Source: Mercurialis annua | Lineage: Eukaryota > Streptophyta > Magnoliopsida > Malpighiales > Euphorbiaceae | Length of the DNA: 64,000 nucleotides | Direction of reading: 5' to 3' | NCBI RefSeq assembly: GCF_937616625.2 | Contig: NC_065575.1 | Coordinates: forward strand, 32,611,001-32,675,000 | Part shown: piece by piece, positions 1 through 11,241 of the stretch | Layout of the letters: each line of letters starts with the position of its first letter | Numbering within the stretch: the stretch's first letter is position 1 | Notes under the pieces: model-generated | The model's database searches: none | Seen by the model: only the letters and a program-made list of their open reading frames with translations | Told to the model about the DNA's origin: nothing | Made by a program: the position numbers and the translations under genes

Positions 1-875
1 CCGAACTTCGCGTACTATTCATGACTTGCAAGCTCAGTTCAGCACGTTTGGCTTCTGTCTGGAGAATTGTCGCAGCTGAGATCACCCTGCTGGGATCATC
101 AAACTCATCTCTAAAAATCAATCCATTACGGGACTGCCATAATGACCACATTATCCACACCACCTTTGACATTAATTCAATTTTTGCCTGCATAAGATGT
201 TGAGACTGGTCTAAGGCAAGCCAAGCTCCCTTAAGACAGTCTTGCTCTTGGATGAGGTCCAAGATTCCTTCGTTTGTACCAATCCACACGGTTTCAGCAA
301 AAGGGCAGTGAAAAAATAGGTGCATCATGGTTTCATCCGCGTTGCAGCGAGGACAGGATTTCTCTCTGATCTGGATTTCTTCTATGGATATGATAGTTTG
401 TGGGTAAACCATCGTTTAGAGCTTTCCAAATAAAAGTCTTGAGATTTGGAGTCAGTTGCAGTTTCCAGATGTTTTTCCAGGCTATTTCCATTGTACATCT
501 TCTGTTCGCAGCGTTCCTAAGAGATAGGGGGGCTCTTGAATGTGCAAGGTGGTAGGCTGAACCTACTGTGAACGATCCATTTTTGTTGTAATGCCAAACC
601 AGCTTGTCGTCCTGGCCCGTAGCGCTCAAGGGTAGGCTCAATATGGAATCAGCTTCTACTTGGTTGAAGATACCCCTAACCAGCTCAGTATTCCAAGCAT
701 TTGTCGCCTCTACTACTAGGTCAGAGACTTTTGTAATATGCCGGGGAACAACCGTATTCGGACTGACACTGAATCCCGGGTTAGCCGGTATCCAAGGATC
801 CCTTTCAACGGAAATACTTTTGCCTGTTCTGACCTGCCATCTAACTCCACAATTCAGAACTTTTCGTTTATTCAC
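1..875 (-). mobile_element. LINE (non-LTR retrotransposon) 3' coding fragment, frameshifted
   Basis: The minus strand encodes the region after the reverse transcriptase of a plant L1-type LINE. The first part (875 to about 335) has the usual GVRWQV...DPWIP start and the LVWHYNKNGSFTVGSAY and IWKLQLTPNLKTFIWK segments. It then changes frame near 370-400. In the new frame it continues with the zinc-binding CPRC...HLFFHCPF motif of the zf-RVT domain and reads on towards the window edge. The shift makes it a pseudogene. No LINE coding similarity is visible upstream of about 880, which fits 5' truncation at insertion, though a later break is also possible. The 3' end lies outside the window. The family call is firm from the motifs; the clade is not determined. 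Confidence 0.85.
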
Positions 876-1514
876 CTTTGCAGTTGTATCAAATGTACTT
901 GCCTAATAGTAACGGAAATCTCCATTCTTTTAAAAAAGAAATTTTATGTGTGTAGAAGGAACCTCTTTTTGTCATTGAAAAGGATAGCAAATTAATGGGC
1001 TGTTTTATTGAAAAAGGTGTAGAAGGAACATGCAATACACGGACTCGCCAACCAAGTTTTAATGGAAAGAAAATAGAAATGCCGACTTCCAATTTTCTAA
1101 TATATATAGGCAGTGGCAGAGCTACCCTCAGGGAGAGCCCGACGTCCCCCTGCCACCGTCCATAAGAGTAATATGGGATTGGCTGCTCCGCTTTGGTCCA
1201 CCGGCTACTCTAGCAAGCCAAAAAGATGGGTATCCCATGTATATCTTGAACCTACCCGAATTGCAATGCCATCGGAAAATGGAGAAAATAACAATGTGTA
1301 GACATCCATTTTCGCGACAGATTAAAAGTGACAAGGGACTGAATGAGTTTTAGAGAAATATATCCAGCTGATGAGCTTATGATCCGCTTAGTTGGATTCA
1401 AACTAATCAGATCCGTGTGTAATTGCAAATTTGAAGGATTGAAACATAACTAGCTGCAAATAGCATATAAAAATCCAAAAGAATATGAGCTAAGTCTAAG
1501 AAATTTAACTAATC
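876..1514. other. Intergenic, with a possible old repeat fragment
   Basis: No gene seen. Bases 1110-1300 begin with a GC-richer stretch (ggcagtggcagagctaccct) that resembles the ends of common non-autonomous plant DNA transposons, but I find no matching inverted end or target duplication. The rest is AT-rich. Confidence 0.4.
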
Positions 1515-3915
1515 TGTCACGACCCAAATTATTGAGCCGAGGGAATGGGAGTGGTAGCTCCGAAACCCGTAGCAAGCCTAAAACCACTAATAATTTTTCG
1601 CATTTAAAAGTATAATATTATATATAAAACATTTTCGGAAAACTCTCTTTAAACAATATATTTATAGATATTGAAATATTATATTAGAGTTTACATTAAG
1701 AATTAACTATTTGAAATCAAATCATAAGTTTTCTATTGACGCCTACTAACTACTGCAGCTCTAGGAATTCATACTTGTGCAAGTCCAACGACTTCTGGCA
1801 CAATGGAGATGGTTTGTCTGATCCGACTCCGACTACTTGCAAACATCAGAGTGAGGGGTCAGCATTTGGGAAAATACTTAGTGAGTTTGCAAGTTACTCA
1901 TGGTATTATTAAAATATAGCATCCTATGCTTAATACATACATAAATTAATAATATAAGTAAACAATAATCATTTTTAATTTAAAAGTGTGAGTCCAACTC
2001 ACTAGATACGGGGACTTCAGACTACACCGTAGCCGAGTGCTCACTCGTATCGAATTCAAAGTGTGAGTCCAACTCACTGGTGGATCCAACCCACTAGATA
2101 CGGGATTTAGGTTACACCGTAACCAAGTTCACCCTCGTATCGTATTCGTATTATATCATGCATCAATATATTAAATCTTAATATCAAAGTCAGGCACTCT
2201 AGACTGACTCACTAATGATCACGTAGCCTATTGACACCCAATAGGTAGTTGGTCTTTTCGGACCGCACATTAGACACTCATCTTCAAAACAACAAGTACA
2301 ACATCATCTATATAATCAAATTCATCAACCTATCATCTCATATAACAGTTCATATGAATGTGATATACAGGTAATAATACTAATATTTATAATATAAGAA
2401 AATGATTTTTATAATAATAATACGCGAAAGTAAATTTGCGACAGTGACCGCTATCCAAAACTGCATTATCGTCACCCGACCACGTAGGTTCCGTGTATCG
2501 TTAGATCTCGTAGTTACTCCAGCTCGACGGCCTGATAGCTTGTCGATATACCCATTTCTTACTCAAATCATACGTACGTTTAATTCATAAACGTAGGCTT
2601 AGTATCAAAATCCTAATTTATAAACTAAGGTTAACACGATCTTATTCTAAATACATCTTCTAACTTTGATCGTGTTTTAATACTTAGTCGAGATACTTGT
2701 AATTATAGCTCTTGTTAGTTGACTTTCAATCATAAGTTCTTTATATCTCAAAACCCTAATCGAACACGTTATGTTCGATATCCAAATTTCTCATTTTTTG
2801 GGTCCGTGTTTCCTTTTTAGTGTCCGACACTCTTAAAGTCGGAAAACGGGGTCATAGCATGGCGAAAATAACCTATAGGTGCTTCACATAAGCTATGCGC
2901 CCGCATAGTCTTGCTGCGCGCCCGCGCAATATGATTGCGCGCCCGCGTAATGTACTTACGCGCCCGCGTAATGTACTTACACGCCCGCGTAATATTCGCC
3001 CTCGGCCATTTCGACGTGCTTCCGGCGTGAAAACGCTCCAAACGTGTTAATAACAATTAATCTAAGTTCAAAACACTATAATTCAATCTCAAAACCATTA
3101 AAACGATTCAATCGTTTCGTGACCTAAAACTTTAACTCGATATATAATCCAATTTATCCATTAAAAAGGCGAAACGCCAAGCTTACCGTGATTCGCCATT
3201 GAAATACGATCAAACGGACGAGAAACGGCGAAGCGGCGACAGGTCGAATCGATCGTCATTTCTTTTTCTCTCGCCATCTGCTCCCTTTCTTCACCTTCTG
3301 GATCATTCAAATGAGTGATCAACTTGTATATACATATATGGCCAATGATCCACTTTAATTCTTCATTTCTTTCACTTAAACTATTTCTTTTTTAAACTTT
3401 AATAATTAACCAGATGGTTAAATTATCCTTTTAATTCTATTACCTACATATTATTCATATCCATATAAATAATACTAACTCAAAATTATTATTTTCCGTC
3501 AATAATCTTTTAATTGCTATTCCGGAGATTTAATAGGCTAATTTAGCCCAAAACGTATCCGCGTCCAAATTTTAAAAGGTCTCCGATTGACCCGAAACTT
3601 TTACCACATATACTATAAAACATTTCGCAGACCTTCGCGAAATAATTTTCACTTCGGGATTTATATGGCTAAATTACTATTTTAGTCCCTGTACTTTATT
3701 TTGCGACTTTCTTAACATTTTTCTTTTCTAATTTCAATTCCAACTTTAGAACTGAAATATAATGTTAAATCTCTCGCAATAATCCTTTCGAATCCGTCCT
3801 GCTAAAATTTAATGTTTATCTTAATTTCTCGGAAATCTTTCCGATATTGCCACTCCGGCGACTCGACACTGGACACGTGGTCCAATTAGATACTTAATTA
3901 TTTTGGGGTATTACA
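1515..3915 (-). mobile_element. Solo LTR, relative of elements A and B
   Basis: The segment begins tgtcacgaccc and ends ttttggggtattaca, the same termini as the LTRs of elements A and B, and is flanked by a perfect 5-bp duplication, taatc (1510-1514 and 3916-3920). That is the signature of an LTR left by recombination between the two LTRs of one insertion. Like A and B it should be read on the minus strand (5' TGTAATACC to GTCGTGACA 3'). Sequence similarity to the A/B LTR is strong at the ends and in blocks such as the ccaactcactgg region, but the middle has diverged. A palindrome array lies at 2893-2992. Confidence 0.85.
2893..2992. repeat. Array of five GC-rich palindromes inside the solo LTR
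   Basis: Five units share a GCGCCCGC-like core flanked by inverted arms: ctatgcgcccgcatag, tgcgcgcccgcgca, attgcgcgcccgcgtaat, ttacgcgcccgcgtaa and ttacacgcccgcgtaa. The first, second and fourth are perfect apart from the central CC; the others carry one arm mismatch. Arm sequence changes from unit to unit while pairing is retained. The position within the LTR corresponds to the CGTTCG palindrome arrays of elements A and B. Confidence 0.8.
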
Positions 3916-4529
3916 TAATCGTAATATTTTAGAAGTTTGTGGACCAATTTATAAGTTTGATGGATTAAAATTGACCATTTCCCAAACTCTTAGAGTCCCA
4001 GAAGTCATTTTTGATATTTTGAGCACCAAAATGTGCTTTTAGTACCCCTTTGCGTAGCATGTAAGCTAAAATCTGAATTTTAATTAATGTAATCCTAATA
4101 ATAGCAGTTTTACCTAATCCTACCTCTAATCGGTCTATCACTTTACACTTTTTCACCTCCCATGTACATCTACAACTCTAATTAACATAAACCTAACATA
4201 AATTAGATTCTTGCTAACACCCTCCTAATCTAATCACTATAAATAGGACCCTAGGACAGCCTAGCTAAAGTTCAAACTGATGATATACAAAACAGACTAT
4301 CAAATCCTAGAAAACACAGTGGTGGCCGAACCATTATACTCCTTACACACACACCAGTCGATAAAACTAAGATAAAACGCTTCAATCACCCAAGAACGCC
4401 ATCGATCCGAAGCTGGATTCCATATCCGGATCACCTGAAAACGAGTTAAGGACTCATAACGATACTTATGAGGACTCATTATAGTTTCTCATCACTTTTT
4501 ACGACACAATTATACAATCACCGAAGAAG
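3916..4529. other. Unassigned; possible leader of a decayed retroelement
   Basis: No open reading frame of note. A TATA-like ctataaatagga at about 4238 is followed by 250 bp that lead into the gag remnant at 4530, so this may be the LTR end and leader of that element. No primer site or LTR pair was found to confirm it. Confidence 0.3.
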
Positions 4530-4729
4530 GGAACATGGATAGGCATATTGGGGGACAAATTTAGCTCAAAAAAACCCAAGACGTACCAAGAAGTCATGAT
4601 AGTGGCCTAAAAGTGTATAAATATGGACGAAGGAAGAAGACATAAGAGCCAAGACACAACAAAGAAAGAAGAAAACAAAGGAACCACCTTCCAAAGACAA
4701 ACATCTCACTCGAGAAAAGAATATACTAC
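4530..4729 (+). pseudogene. Ty3/gypsy gag remnant, 5' part
   Basis: In one frame the sequence reads KPKTYQEVMIVA, a stop, then KCINMDEGRRHK. This is the end of the retrotrans_gag region of plant Ty3/gypsy elements of the Tat/Retand/Ogre kind (usual pattern PPKTYQEV..RA.KYIN.DE). An in-frame TAA replaces an expected sense codon. The reading frame is then cut by the solo LTR at 4730. The zinc-knuckle part of the same gag appears on the far side of two insertions, at 7120-7440. It is a dead fragment; no protease or polymerase part remains next to it. Confidence 0.75.
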
Positions 4730-6307
4730 TGTTGGATATGATCGCAAGTGTACGATATCGCTCAAGTAATATAACTTGGAAGACCAAGTATCGATCCCAC
4801 AGAGACAATGGACTTAATCACTAATTTCAAATATTCTTTAATCGGCTAGCTAGAAAAATCAATAGGGTTTTGTAATTTAATTAAACTAATATAAATTGAA
4901 AACAAATAATACAATATGATTTAAAACAATAAGATTAAAAGTCCAAGGATTGATAATCCCAAATAAATAAGTAAAAGTATGGAATAGGATTTCTTAGTGA
5001 TTTTATCGTGAATCGAGCTATTCTAAAGCACCGAATCCCGCCCTCTCAAGCCTCAAAGATCTGAATAAAATCACAACCTAATTAACTAACCAATAATTAA
5101 CTCGCTCTCACGATATAAAAACCGAATTAAATAATCAAATTATAATTATAAAGCAAACTCAATGACTACCTAAATTTCAACCCGCTCTCACGGCGTTTTT
5201 CTCTAAGTTCTTAATTATCTATGTCTATTTAATTAACAATCTCTCAATTAGTTAACTAAACACAAACTCATGAACTAAGTAGCTAATTTAATCTGAGCAA
5301 TAAGATTAATAATTAAGACACGAATTAACACTAATCCATCCAATCCAAGTAATTACCAATTTATAAGTTCATATCAACCCTCGAACAAGGGTTTTAGTTA
5401 CTCATATTAAAACTGAAACAAAACAAGAAGGATGACGAAGAAGAAAGCATAATTAAACAATAAATACCGGAGTTTTCAGTTTCGGAAAGAATCGTCTTGA
5501 TTAAACTATCGTCTTGCAGAAATTAATTATAAACTACTTATAAACTGCTGGAAAAACTAAACTAAAAGCTATTTAATGAAAATAAAATTATAACTACTCT
5601 AATCTAATGTCTAATTTATTGATTTATTTACTAATTCTATTACAATACCTTTATATAGTGGAGGAAGCTCTGGAATAAAATAACTCTAAATACAAGTCGG
5701 AATTGAATTAGGAGTTGCGTTGAAGTTGAAATAGGAGAAGAATCCAATTCGAACACTGATTCAGCACTTTTTCTCATGTCTCGTTCGAGACATGGATTAA
5801 ATTGAAGTTTCAATGCTTTTTTCGTTCGAAAAAACAACTCTCTGTGAGCAAAATTCAGAGGTCTCGTTCGAGGCCTTAAATTCTCGTTCGAGACCCAATT
5901 CCAGCTGTAAAACTACTAACTTCAAAACTTCATAACTCGATGTAGAAAACTCCAAATGAGTCGATTCATGAACCGCTAGAAAGTCTAGGATGTATACTTT
6001 ATATCTTATGAAGAACATGATGTCATTGGAAGTCTTTAACTGCTCCAAAATTGTCAATGAATGTGTCGGGGTCAGATTTTCATGTTTGCAAATATGCTTT
6101 TTTCATTCCCAAGCTTCACGACTTCGATCTAATCCATGATTTCTACTCTTTATTGCTCAAAACGCTCCATAATCACTAAATAATCCTTGAAACACTAACA
6201 CACACCATAAAGCATAAAAATACTAAATAATGTATGAATAATACGATAAAAGCGATTAAAGACGCTTAGAAACGACTCGGAATATAGGAGTAATTTTACT
6301 CCTATCA
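4730..6307. mobile_element. Solo LTR of a second retroelement family
   Basis: It starts TGTTGG, ends CCTATCA and is flanked by a perfect 5-bp duplication actac (4725-4729 and 6308-6312), so it is a complete solo LTR of 1578 bp. The opening (tgttggatatgatcgcaagt, then accaagtatcgatcccacag) is a motif found in plant LTR elements. It interrupts an older gag remnant. Orientation is not certain, because both strands read TG...CA. A good TATA-like box, ctatataaagg, lies on the minus strand near 5650. Confidence 0.85.
5776..5893. repeat. Four CGTTCG-centred palindromes in the solo LTR
   Basis: The units are atgtctcgttcgagacat (5776-5793, perfect 8-bp arms around TT), ttttttcgttcgaaaaaa (5817-5834, perfect), aggtctcgttcgaggcct (5859-5876, one mismatch) and tctcgttcgaga (5882-5893). 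All share the CGTTCG centre with arms that differ from unit to unit. The same centre is used in the LTR arrays of elements A and B although the rest of this LTR looks unrelated to them. Confidence 0.85.
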
Positions 6308-6345
6308 ACTACCAGACATCAAAATGTCAGACGATACTCTCCTTA

Positions 6346-7116
6346 GGCCATCTCCAACCCATATCACCAAATTTTTGTCACCAAATATTAATTAGGTGCT
6401 TTGTCATCAAATTCACTCCAACCCACAATCACCTTTTTCTACACCAAAAAGAATATTCTTTTTATCTTCAATATTTTAATCATTTTTTTTTACTTTAATA
6501 TTTATACACTTTTATCAACTACATCCATAAACTTATTTTTATTACATATTAGTTCAATTAATATATATAATAATTATTATATATCATAAAATTTGGTCTA
6601 TTTTGTTATCGTGTAATGTCGTAGTATGTTTCGTTTCTAGGCTATCGTCTAATTTATGTAATGTTTTATGTTACCGTATCGTAGAATTGTCTATGTAATG
6701 TTTTTATGTTCTCGTCTCGTTAAATTAGTACTGTAATACTTTTAAATTATTATCTCGTAAAATTATTTATATAATATTTTTATGTTAATTTTAATAAATT
6801 ATTAAAAAAAATAAATGATTTTAATATTTTATTCTCATGTGTAAAATTATTCTATAATATTAAAAATAAATAATATTCATATATATTTAATTCTTTAATT
6901 ATAAATGTGTTAAATTAAATAAAAACAAACTACAAGTATCAAAATTATACTTTAACCAAATATTAAAATAATGAATAGTAATTTGGTGACTCCAAATAGG
7001 GAGTCACCTATTTTGATGAGAAATGGAGTACCCCTGTCACCTAATTTAAATTAGGTGACTCCTTGGAGTTCATTTGTCACCTAATTTAAATTAGGTGACA
7101 AGGGTTAGAGATGCCC
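6346..7116. mobile_element. PIF/Harbinger-type MITE
   Basis: Terminal inverted repeats ggccatctccaaccc and gggttagagatgccc flank 771 bp of AT-rich, non-coding DNA. A TTA target duplication sits on each side (6343-6345 and 7117-7119). Subterminal ttaggtgac repeats occur at the right end. TTA duplication plus these ends fit a Tourist-like MITE. It interrupts the gag remnant at 4530-7440. Confidence 0.85.
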
Positions 7117-7119
7117 TTA

Positions 7120-7440
7120 TGAAGAATCTAATCACTAGCGGAACAAGAGCAAATACATTGGTGGAGATTACTAGACCGGAAGATACGGTGAAGGAAGCCA
7201 AGGATTCAGTTCGCTCAACACCACGAGGCCAATGTGCTAATGTAGATGGAAGAGAATCGGACACCCATGACATGGCTCCGGAAGATGGTACATCAAATAG
7301 GAACCAGAGATGAAGGCAGCAATTGCAAATTTCATGAAGATTATAGACATGACACAGAAGAATGATACGACTTGAAGAAGGAAATCGAGGAATTGATAAA
7401 GTCAAGGACATCAAGAAAATTCACACACCGACAAGATAAC
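7120..7440 (+). pseudogene. Ty3/gypsy gag remnant, zinc-knuckle part
   Basis: One frame reads CKFHEDYRHDTEE, a stop, then YDLKKEIEELIKSRTSRKF. This is the zinc knuckle and following helix typical of plant Tat/Retand-like gag proteins (CxFHxDxGHxTExCxxLKxEIExLI). The TGA at 7363-7365 sits exactly where the family has its last metal-binding Cys, and the Gly of the GH pair is replaced by Arg. It is the continuation of the fragment at 4530-4729, now separated by a solo LTR and a MITE. The region before the knuckle is degraded. Confidence 0.75.
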
Positions 7441-7724
7441 AAAGAACCCTAAAGGGAAAAGACAGAGAATGAGATAAAGAAAGATGATGAGAAAGCCAAG
7501 AGGAAGTAAATCGTGGAAGTAACCGATGACATTTTTATTTTAATGTAATATTTAATTTGAAAACTTATACAAATCATCGAATAAGCTTGAATCGAGCTCG
7601 AGTTTTAAATATACTATCAAATTTAAAACAATCTTGTAAAATAAAATTGGATTGGGATTCTCTCAAGTTTAAATGAACTTGATGGAGTCATGTTCACAAT
7701 CTCAATGAACGGTGTAAATTAATT

Positions 7725-8001
7725 GGGAAAAGGGTCATTTATGCCCCTATGGTTTATTTCCCGGATCAATTAAGCCCTCAACGTCCGGAAAGGTTCAAAT
7801 ATGCCCCTAACGTCTTAAAATGTTGACAACCAGGCCCCTAATTTTGACGCATAAATGAAACGTTAGGGGTCTGGTTGTCCAAATCGGGGGGCCTGATTGT
7901 TTATTTTCTAAGACGTTAGGGGCATATTTGAACTTTTTTGTACGTTGAGGGTTTATTTGATCCTAAAGCCAAACGTTAAGGGCATAAATGACCCTTTTCC
8001 C
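7725..8001. mobile_element. MITE with 9-bp duplication (Mutator-like)
   Basis: Inverted ends gggaaaagggtcatttatgc and its complement enclose 277 bp. A perfect 9-bp duplication aaattaatt flanks it (7716-7724 and 8002-8010). Duplication length and long inverted ends suggest a non-autonomous Mutator-like element. No coding capacity. Confidence 0.85.
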
Positions 8002-8228
8002 AAATTAATTTGATTGAACTTGTACTTTTTTTCTATACCGTTCATTTTACAATAAACGGTGTAGATCATGAACATATGACTCTAGGGAATCTCAATCCAA
8101 TAAAATTTGATCGATTTTGTATTTAAAATTTTAGAGTCGAATTGAATGGATACGAGTTTAGAAATGTTTCGAATCGATTCTATTACATCCTTACTTGGTC
8201 TCGATTTTATTAGATCCTTATTTGGTGC

Positions 8229-8748
8229 TAGGGGTGTGCAGTATTCGGTCAAAACCAAATTAACTGACCGAACCAAACCAAAATTTTAGTTTGGTTTGAT
8301 TTTTGGTTATTTTGGTTAGGTTTCGATTTTCATTTTTTAAAAGTTTGGTTAATTCAGTTCGGTTTGGTTTTGGGTATGAAATTTCCAAATTAACCGAACC
8401 GACCAAAATAACTAAATTATATATATTTATAATGTTATTTTTATAATTTTTTTTTTAAAATATTAAAGTAAGTCTGAATTTTTTTAGGATTTAGCTACTA
8501 AATAACCTTAAAATTATACAATAACAATAAATTAGTATTAAAATTAGTATTTTTTATTTTCATTTTATTTTTTAATAATTAATTTTAATAAAATTTGGTT
8601 ATTTCGGTTAACCAAAGTAACCGTGCGGTCATAGTTTATTTTAAAATAATTTGGTTCGGTTACAGTTTTAGAAATTTCTAATATTTCGAATTCGGTTAAT
8701 TCGGTTTTGATTCGGTTCGATGACCGAACCGACCGATGCACGCCTCTA
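8229..8748. mobile_element. hAT-like MITE rich in GGTTCGGTT repeats
   Basis: The ends taggggtgtgca and tgcacgcctcta are near-matching inverted repeats. The interior is full of GGTTCGGTT/AACCGAACC subrepeats in both orientations, like the cleaner copy at 62244-62776. The target duplication is no longer recognisable. It stops 73 bp before the start codon of the PPR gene. Confidence 0.7.
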
Positions 8749-8821
8749 CTAGTTGGTTCTTTCTTTCGACAAACTAAAAGGACCTGTACAAAATATATCA
8801 CACGGGAGCTGTCTGTCAAAA

Positions 8822-10651
8822 ATGTTAATGGCAATCGCCCAAACACCACCCCTTCCAATCCTCTCCTCAACTTCCGATTCCAAGAACAGTTCATTCCACC
8901 AACAACGTTCCCATCTTCTTCTTAAACACTTGAATGAATGCAAGAACATGTCCCAACTCAAGCAAATTTACGCTCAAACTTTACGTTCCACATTGCCTAA
9001 TCATCCCCACACACTTTTCCTCTACACTAGGATTCTCCATTTCTGTTCACTCAACGACCTTGACTATGCTTACCGAGTATTTGACAAAATTAACGTCCCC
9101 AATTCATTCGTGTGGAACACTCTCATCAGAGGCTGTGCACAAAGCGCTGGTAGAAAAGAAGAATCTTTTTTGCTTTATAAAAGAATGGTTGAGCAAGGAG
9201 ATGCTTTACCTGACAACCACACTTACCCATTTGTTTTAAAGGCCTGTGCTTACTTGTTTGCTTTGAATGAAGGGAAACAAATACATGCCCAGATTATAAA
9301 ACATGGGCTTGGCTTGGATGTTTATATTAATAACAGTTTGATTCATTTTTATGGTTCTTGTGGCTGTTTGGAGTCTGCACGGGACGTGTTTGATAAAATG
9401 CCTGAAAGAAGTTTGGTTTCTTGGAATGTGATGATTGATGCGGTTGTTCAGTTTGGTGAGTTTGAAAATGCGTTGAAACTGTTTGTTCAGTTGCAGGATG
9501 CATTTGAGCCTGATGGGTATACAATGCAAAGCATCTTAAATGCTTGTGCTGGTTTATGTGCTTTGTCTTTGGGGATGTGGGTTCATGCTTATTTGTTGAG
9601 AAAGTTAGATTTTGATGTAACTATGAGTGTTTTGGTCTATAATTGTTTATTGGATATGTATTGCAAATGTGGATCGTTAGATATTGCTTTAAAGGTTTTC
9701 GAAAGGATGCATAAGCGTGATTTAGCGTCGTGGAATTCTATGATTCTTGGATTTGCAATGCACGGGAAAGCCGAATTAGCATTGGAATATTTTGACAAAA
9801 TGGTTAATACATGGAAGATTGCTCCAAATTCTATCACTTTCGTCGGTGTTCTGAGTGCTTGTAATTACAGGTATATGGCTGATGAGGGTCGAAAGTATTT
9901 TGATATGATGGTTGCTGAGTACAAAATTGAGCCTCAATTAGAGCACTATGGATGCCTAGTTGATGTTCTCGCGCGAACTGGTTTGATTGAGGAAGCTTTG
10001 GATTTGGTGTCACGCATGCCAATGAAACCTGATGTTGTTATATGGAGGAGTCTTCTTGATTCTTGTAGCAAGAAAAATGCAAGTGTGGAACAAAGTGAAG
10101 AAATGGCTTGGCAAGTGCTGGAGTCCAACGGGGGCGACTCTAGTGGTGTTTATGTGCTTCTATCCAGAGTTTATGCATCAGCCAGCAGATGGAATGATGT
10201 TGGTTTGCTCCGAAAATTGATGACGGATAGAGGGATAACCAAAGAACCTGGCTGTAGTTTGATAGAAATAGATGGTGTTGCCCATGAATTTTTCGCTGGA
10301 GATACTTGTCATCCTCAAACTAAAGAGATATATAAGTTTTTGGATGTGATTGAAGAAAAGTTGAAGTTAGCCGGGTATACACCTGACTATTCGCAAGCAC
10401 CTTTGGTTGACGAGCTGTATGATGGTATAAATTTGAAGGTACATAGCGAAAGACTTGCTATTGCTTTGGGGCTCATAAGCTTGAAACCAGGAATGCCAAT
10501 ACGAATATTCAAGAATCTTCAGGTTTGCAGTGATTGCCACAAGGTTGCTAAATTCATCTCTAAAATCTTCAATGTGGAGATTGTTATGAGAGATCGTGTT
10601 CGATTTCATCACTTTAAAAATGGCTCTTGTTCATGCATGGATAACTGGTGA
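8822..10651 (+). CDS. CRR28: PPR-DYW RNA-editing factor, CRR28-like
   Basis: A single uninterrupted 609-residue protein of the PLS class of pentatricopeptide proteins. A Ser/Thr-rich N-terminus (about residues 1-30) could be a plastid transit peptide. PPR motifs fill about 35-440 (for example LVSWNVMID, DLASWNSMI), followed by the E region with KEPGCSLIEIDG and a C-terminal DYW deaminase-like domain with HSE (541-543, zinc and catalysis) and CSDCH (569-573). The chain ends in DNW instead of DYW. From memory the sequence follows Arabidopsis CRR28 (At1g59720) closely along its whole length, including MSQLKQ and GSCGCLESAR-type stretches. CRR28 is known to edit chloroplast ndhB and ndhD transcripts. 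The start is the first ATG in frame; the second, at 8828, is equally possible. No in-frame ATG lies upstream before the MITE. Orthology is likely but not proven by a tree. Confidence 0.85.
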   Translation: MLMAIAQTPPLPILSSTSDSKNSSFHQQRSHLLLKHLNECKNMSQLKQIYAQTLRSTLPNHPHTLFLYTRILHFCSLNDLDYAYRVFDKINVPNSFVWNTLIRGCAQSAGRKEESFLLYKRMVEQGDALPDNHTYPFVLKACAYLFALNEGKQIHAQIIKHGLGLDVYINNSLIHFYGSCGCLESARDVFDKMPERSLVSWNVMIDAVVQFGEFENALKLFVQLQDAFEPDGYTMQSILNACAGLCALSLGMWVHAYLLRKLDFDVTMSVLVYNCLLDMYCKCGSLDIALKVFERMHKRDLASWNSMILGFAMHGKAELALEYFDKMVNTWKIAPNSITFVGVLSACNYRYMADEGRKYFDMMVAEYKIEPQLEHYGCLVDVLARTGLIEEALDLVSRMPMKPDVVIWRSLLDSCSKKNASVEQSEEMAWQVLESNGGDSSGVYVLLSRVYASASRWNDVGLLRKLMTDRGITKEPGCSLIEIDGVAHEFFAGDTCHPQTKEIYKFLDVIEEKLKLAGYTPDYSQAPLVDELYDGINLKVHSERLAIALGLISLKPGMPIRIFKNLQVCSDCHKVAKFISKIFNVEIVMRDRVRFHHFKNGSCSCMDNW

Positions 10652-11241
10652 TGATTGCCATATAAATTCATTGTCTCTCTTCTTAGTTAACACAGCAACA
10701 AAATAGCTTTTTGTTTATTTCAGTCATTCCTAGTTTAATTCATTGGTATGGCTAAAGTTTACGATCTAATAACAATTTTTTTATCCAAAAACAAAAGTTT
10801 ACGAAATAGCAAAACTGTATAACTGCTCATCAACTTATAGAAAAGGAAATGAGTACGAGTGATAGTTAAAATCCTTTCCCTATTGTATAGACAGAATCAG
10901 TCGTACAAAAAAAACAGACTCGAATCCTGAGACACACCAAATGAGCACAGCCAAACATTTTTCACAAAAATTGATATGATAGAAATTTACAGCAAAAATA
11001 TATCAATGAATCTTAAATAAACTGTGCTATACTTACGTTACAAGGGTGAAGCAAGTAGAGTTGTGCTAGTAGTTTAAGTGTTGCAGGTTGAACAACATAA
11101 GCAAATAAGGTTGTCCATTCAATATGTTTATCGATCACTGAACTTATTAACTGGCACGATAAGAGGGGCGAATAGAATGTACATAACATATAGCAGTGAA
11201 GCCATTGAGAGAGCCAAACTGTAATACCCATATGTCGTCGA
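10652..11241. other. Intergenic between convergent genes
   Basis: AT-rich DNA between the ends of the PPR gene (+) and the DUF569 gene (-). It should hold both 3' UTRs. No further gene or repeat with clear ends is seen. Confidence 0.5.

Noticed and set aside
889..1092. Continuation of the LINE reading frame beyond 880
   Set aside because: The translation shows no LINE similarity and no common frame with the fragment at 335-875.
9236..9529. Minus-strand frames within the PPR gene
   Set aside because: Shadows of the PPR repeats; codon pattern and protein similarity belong to the plus strand.
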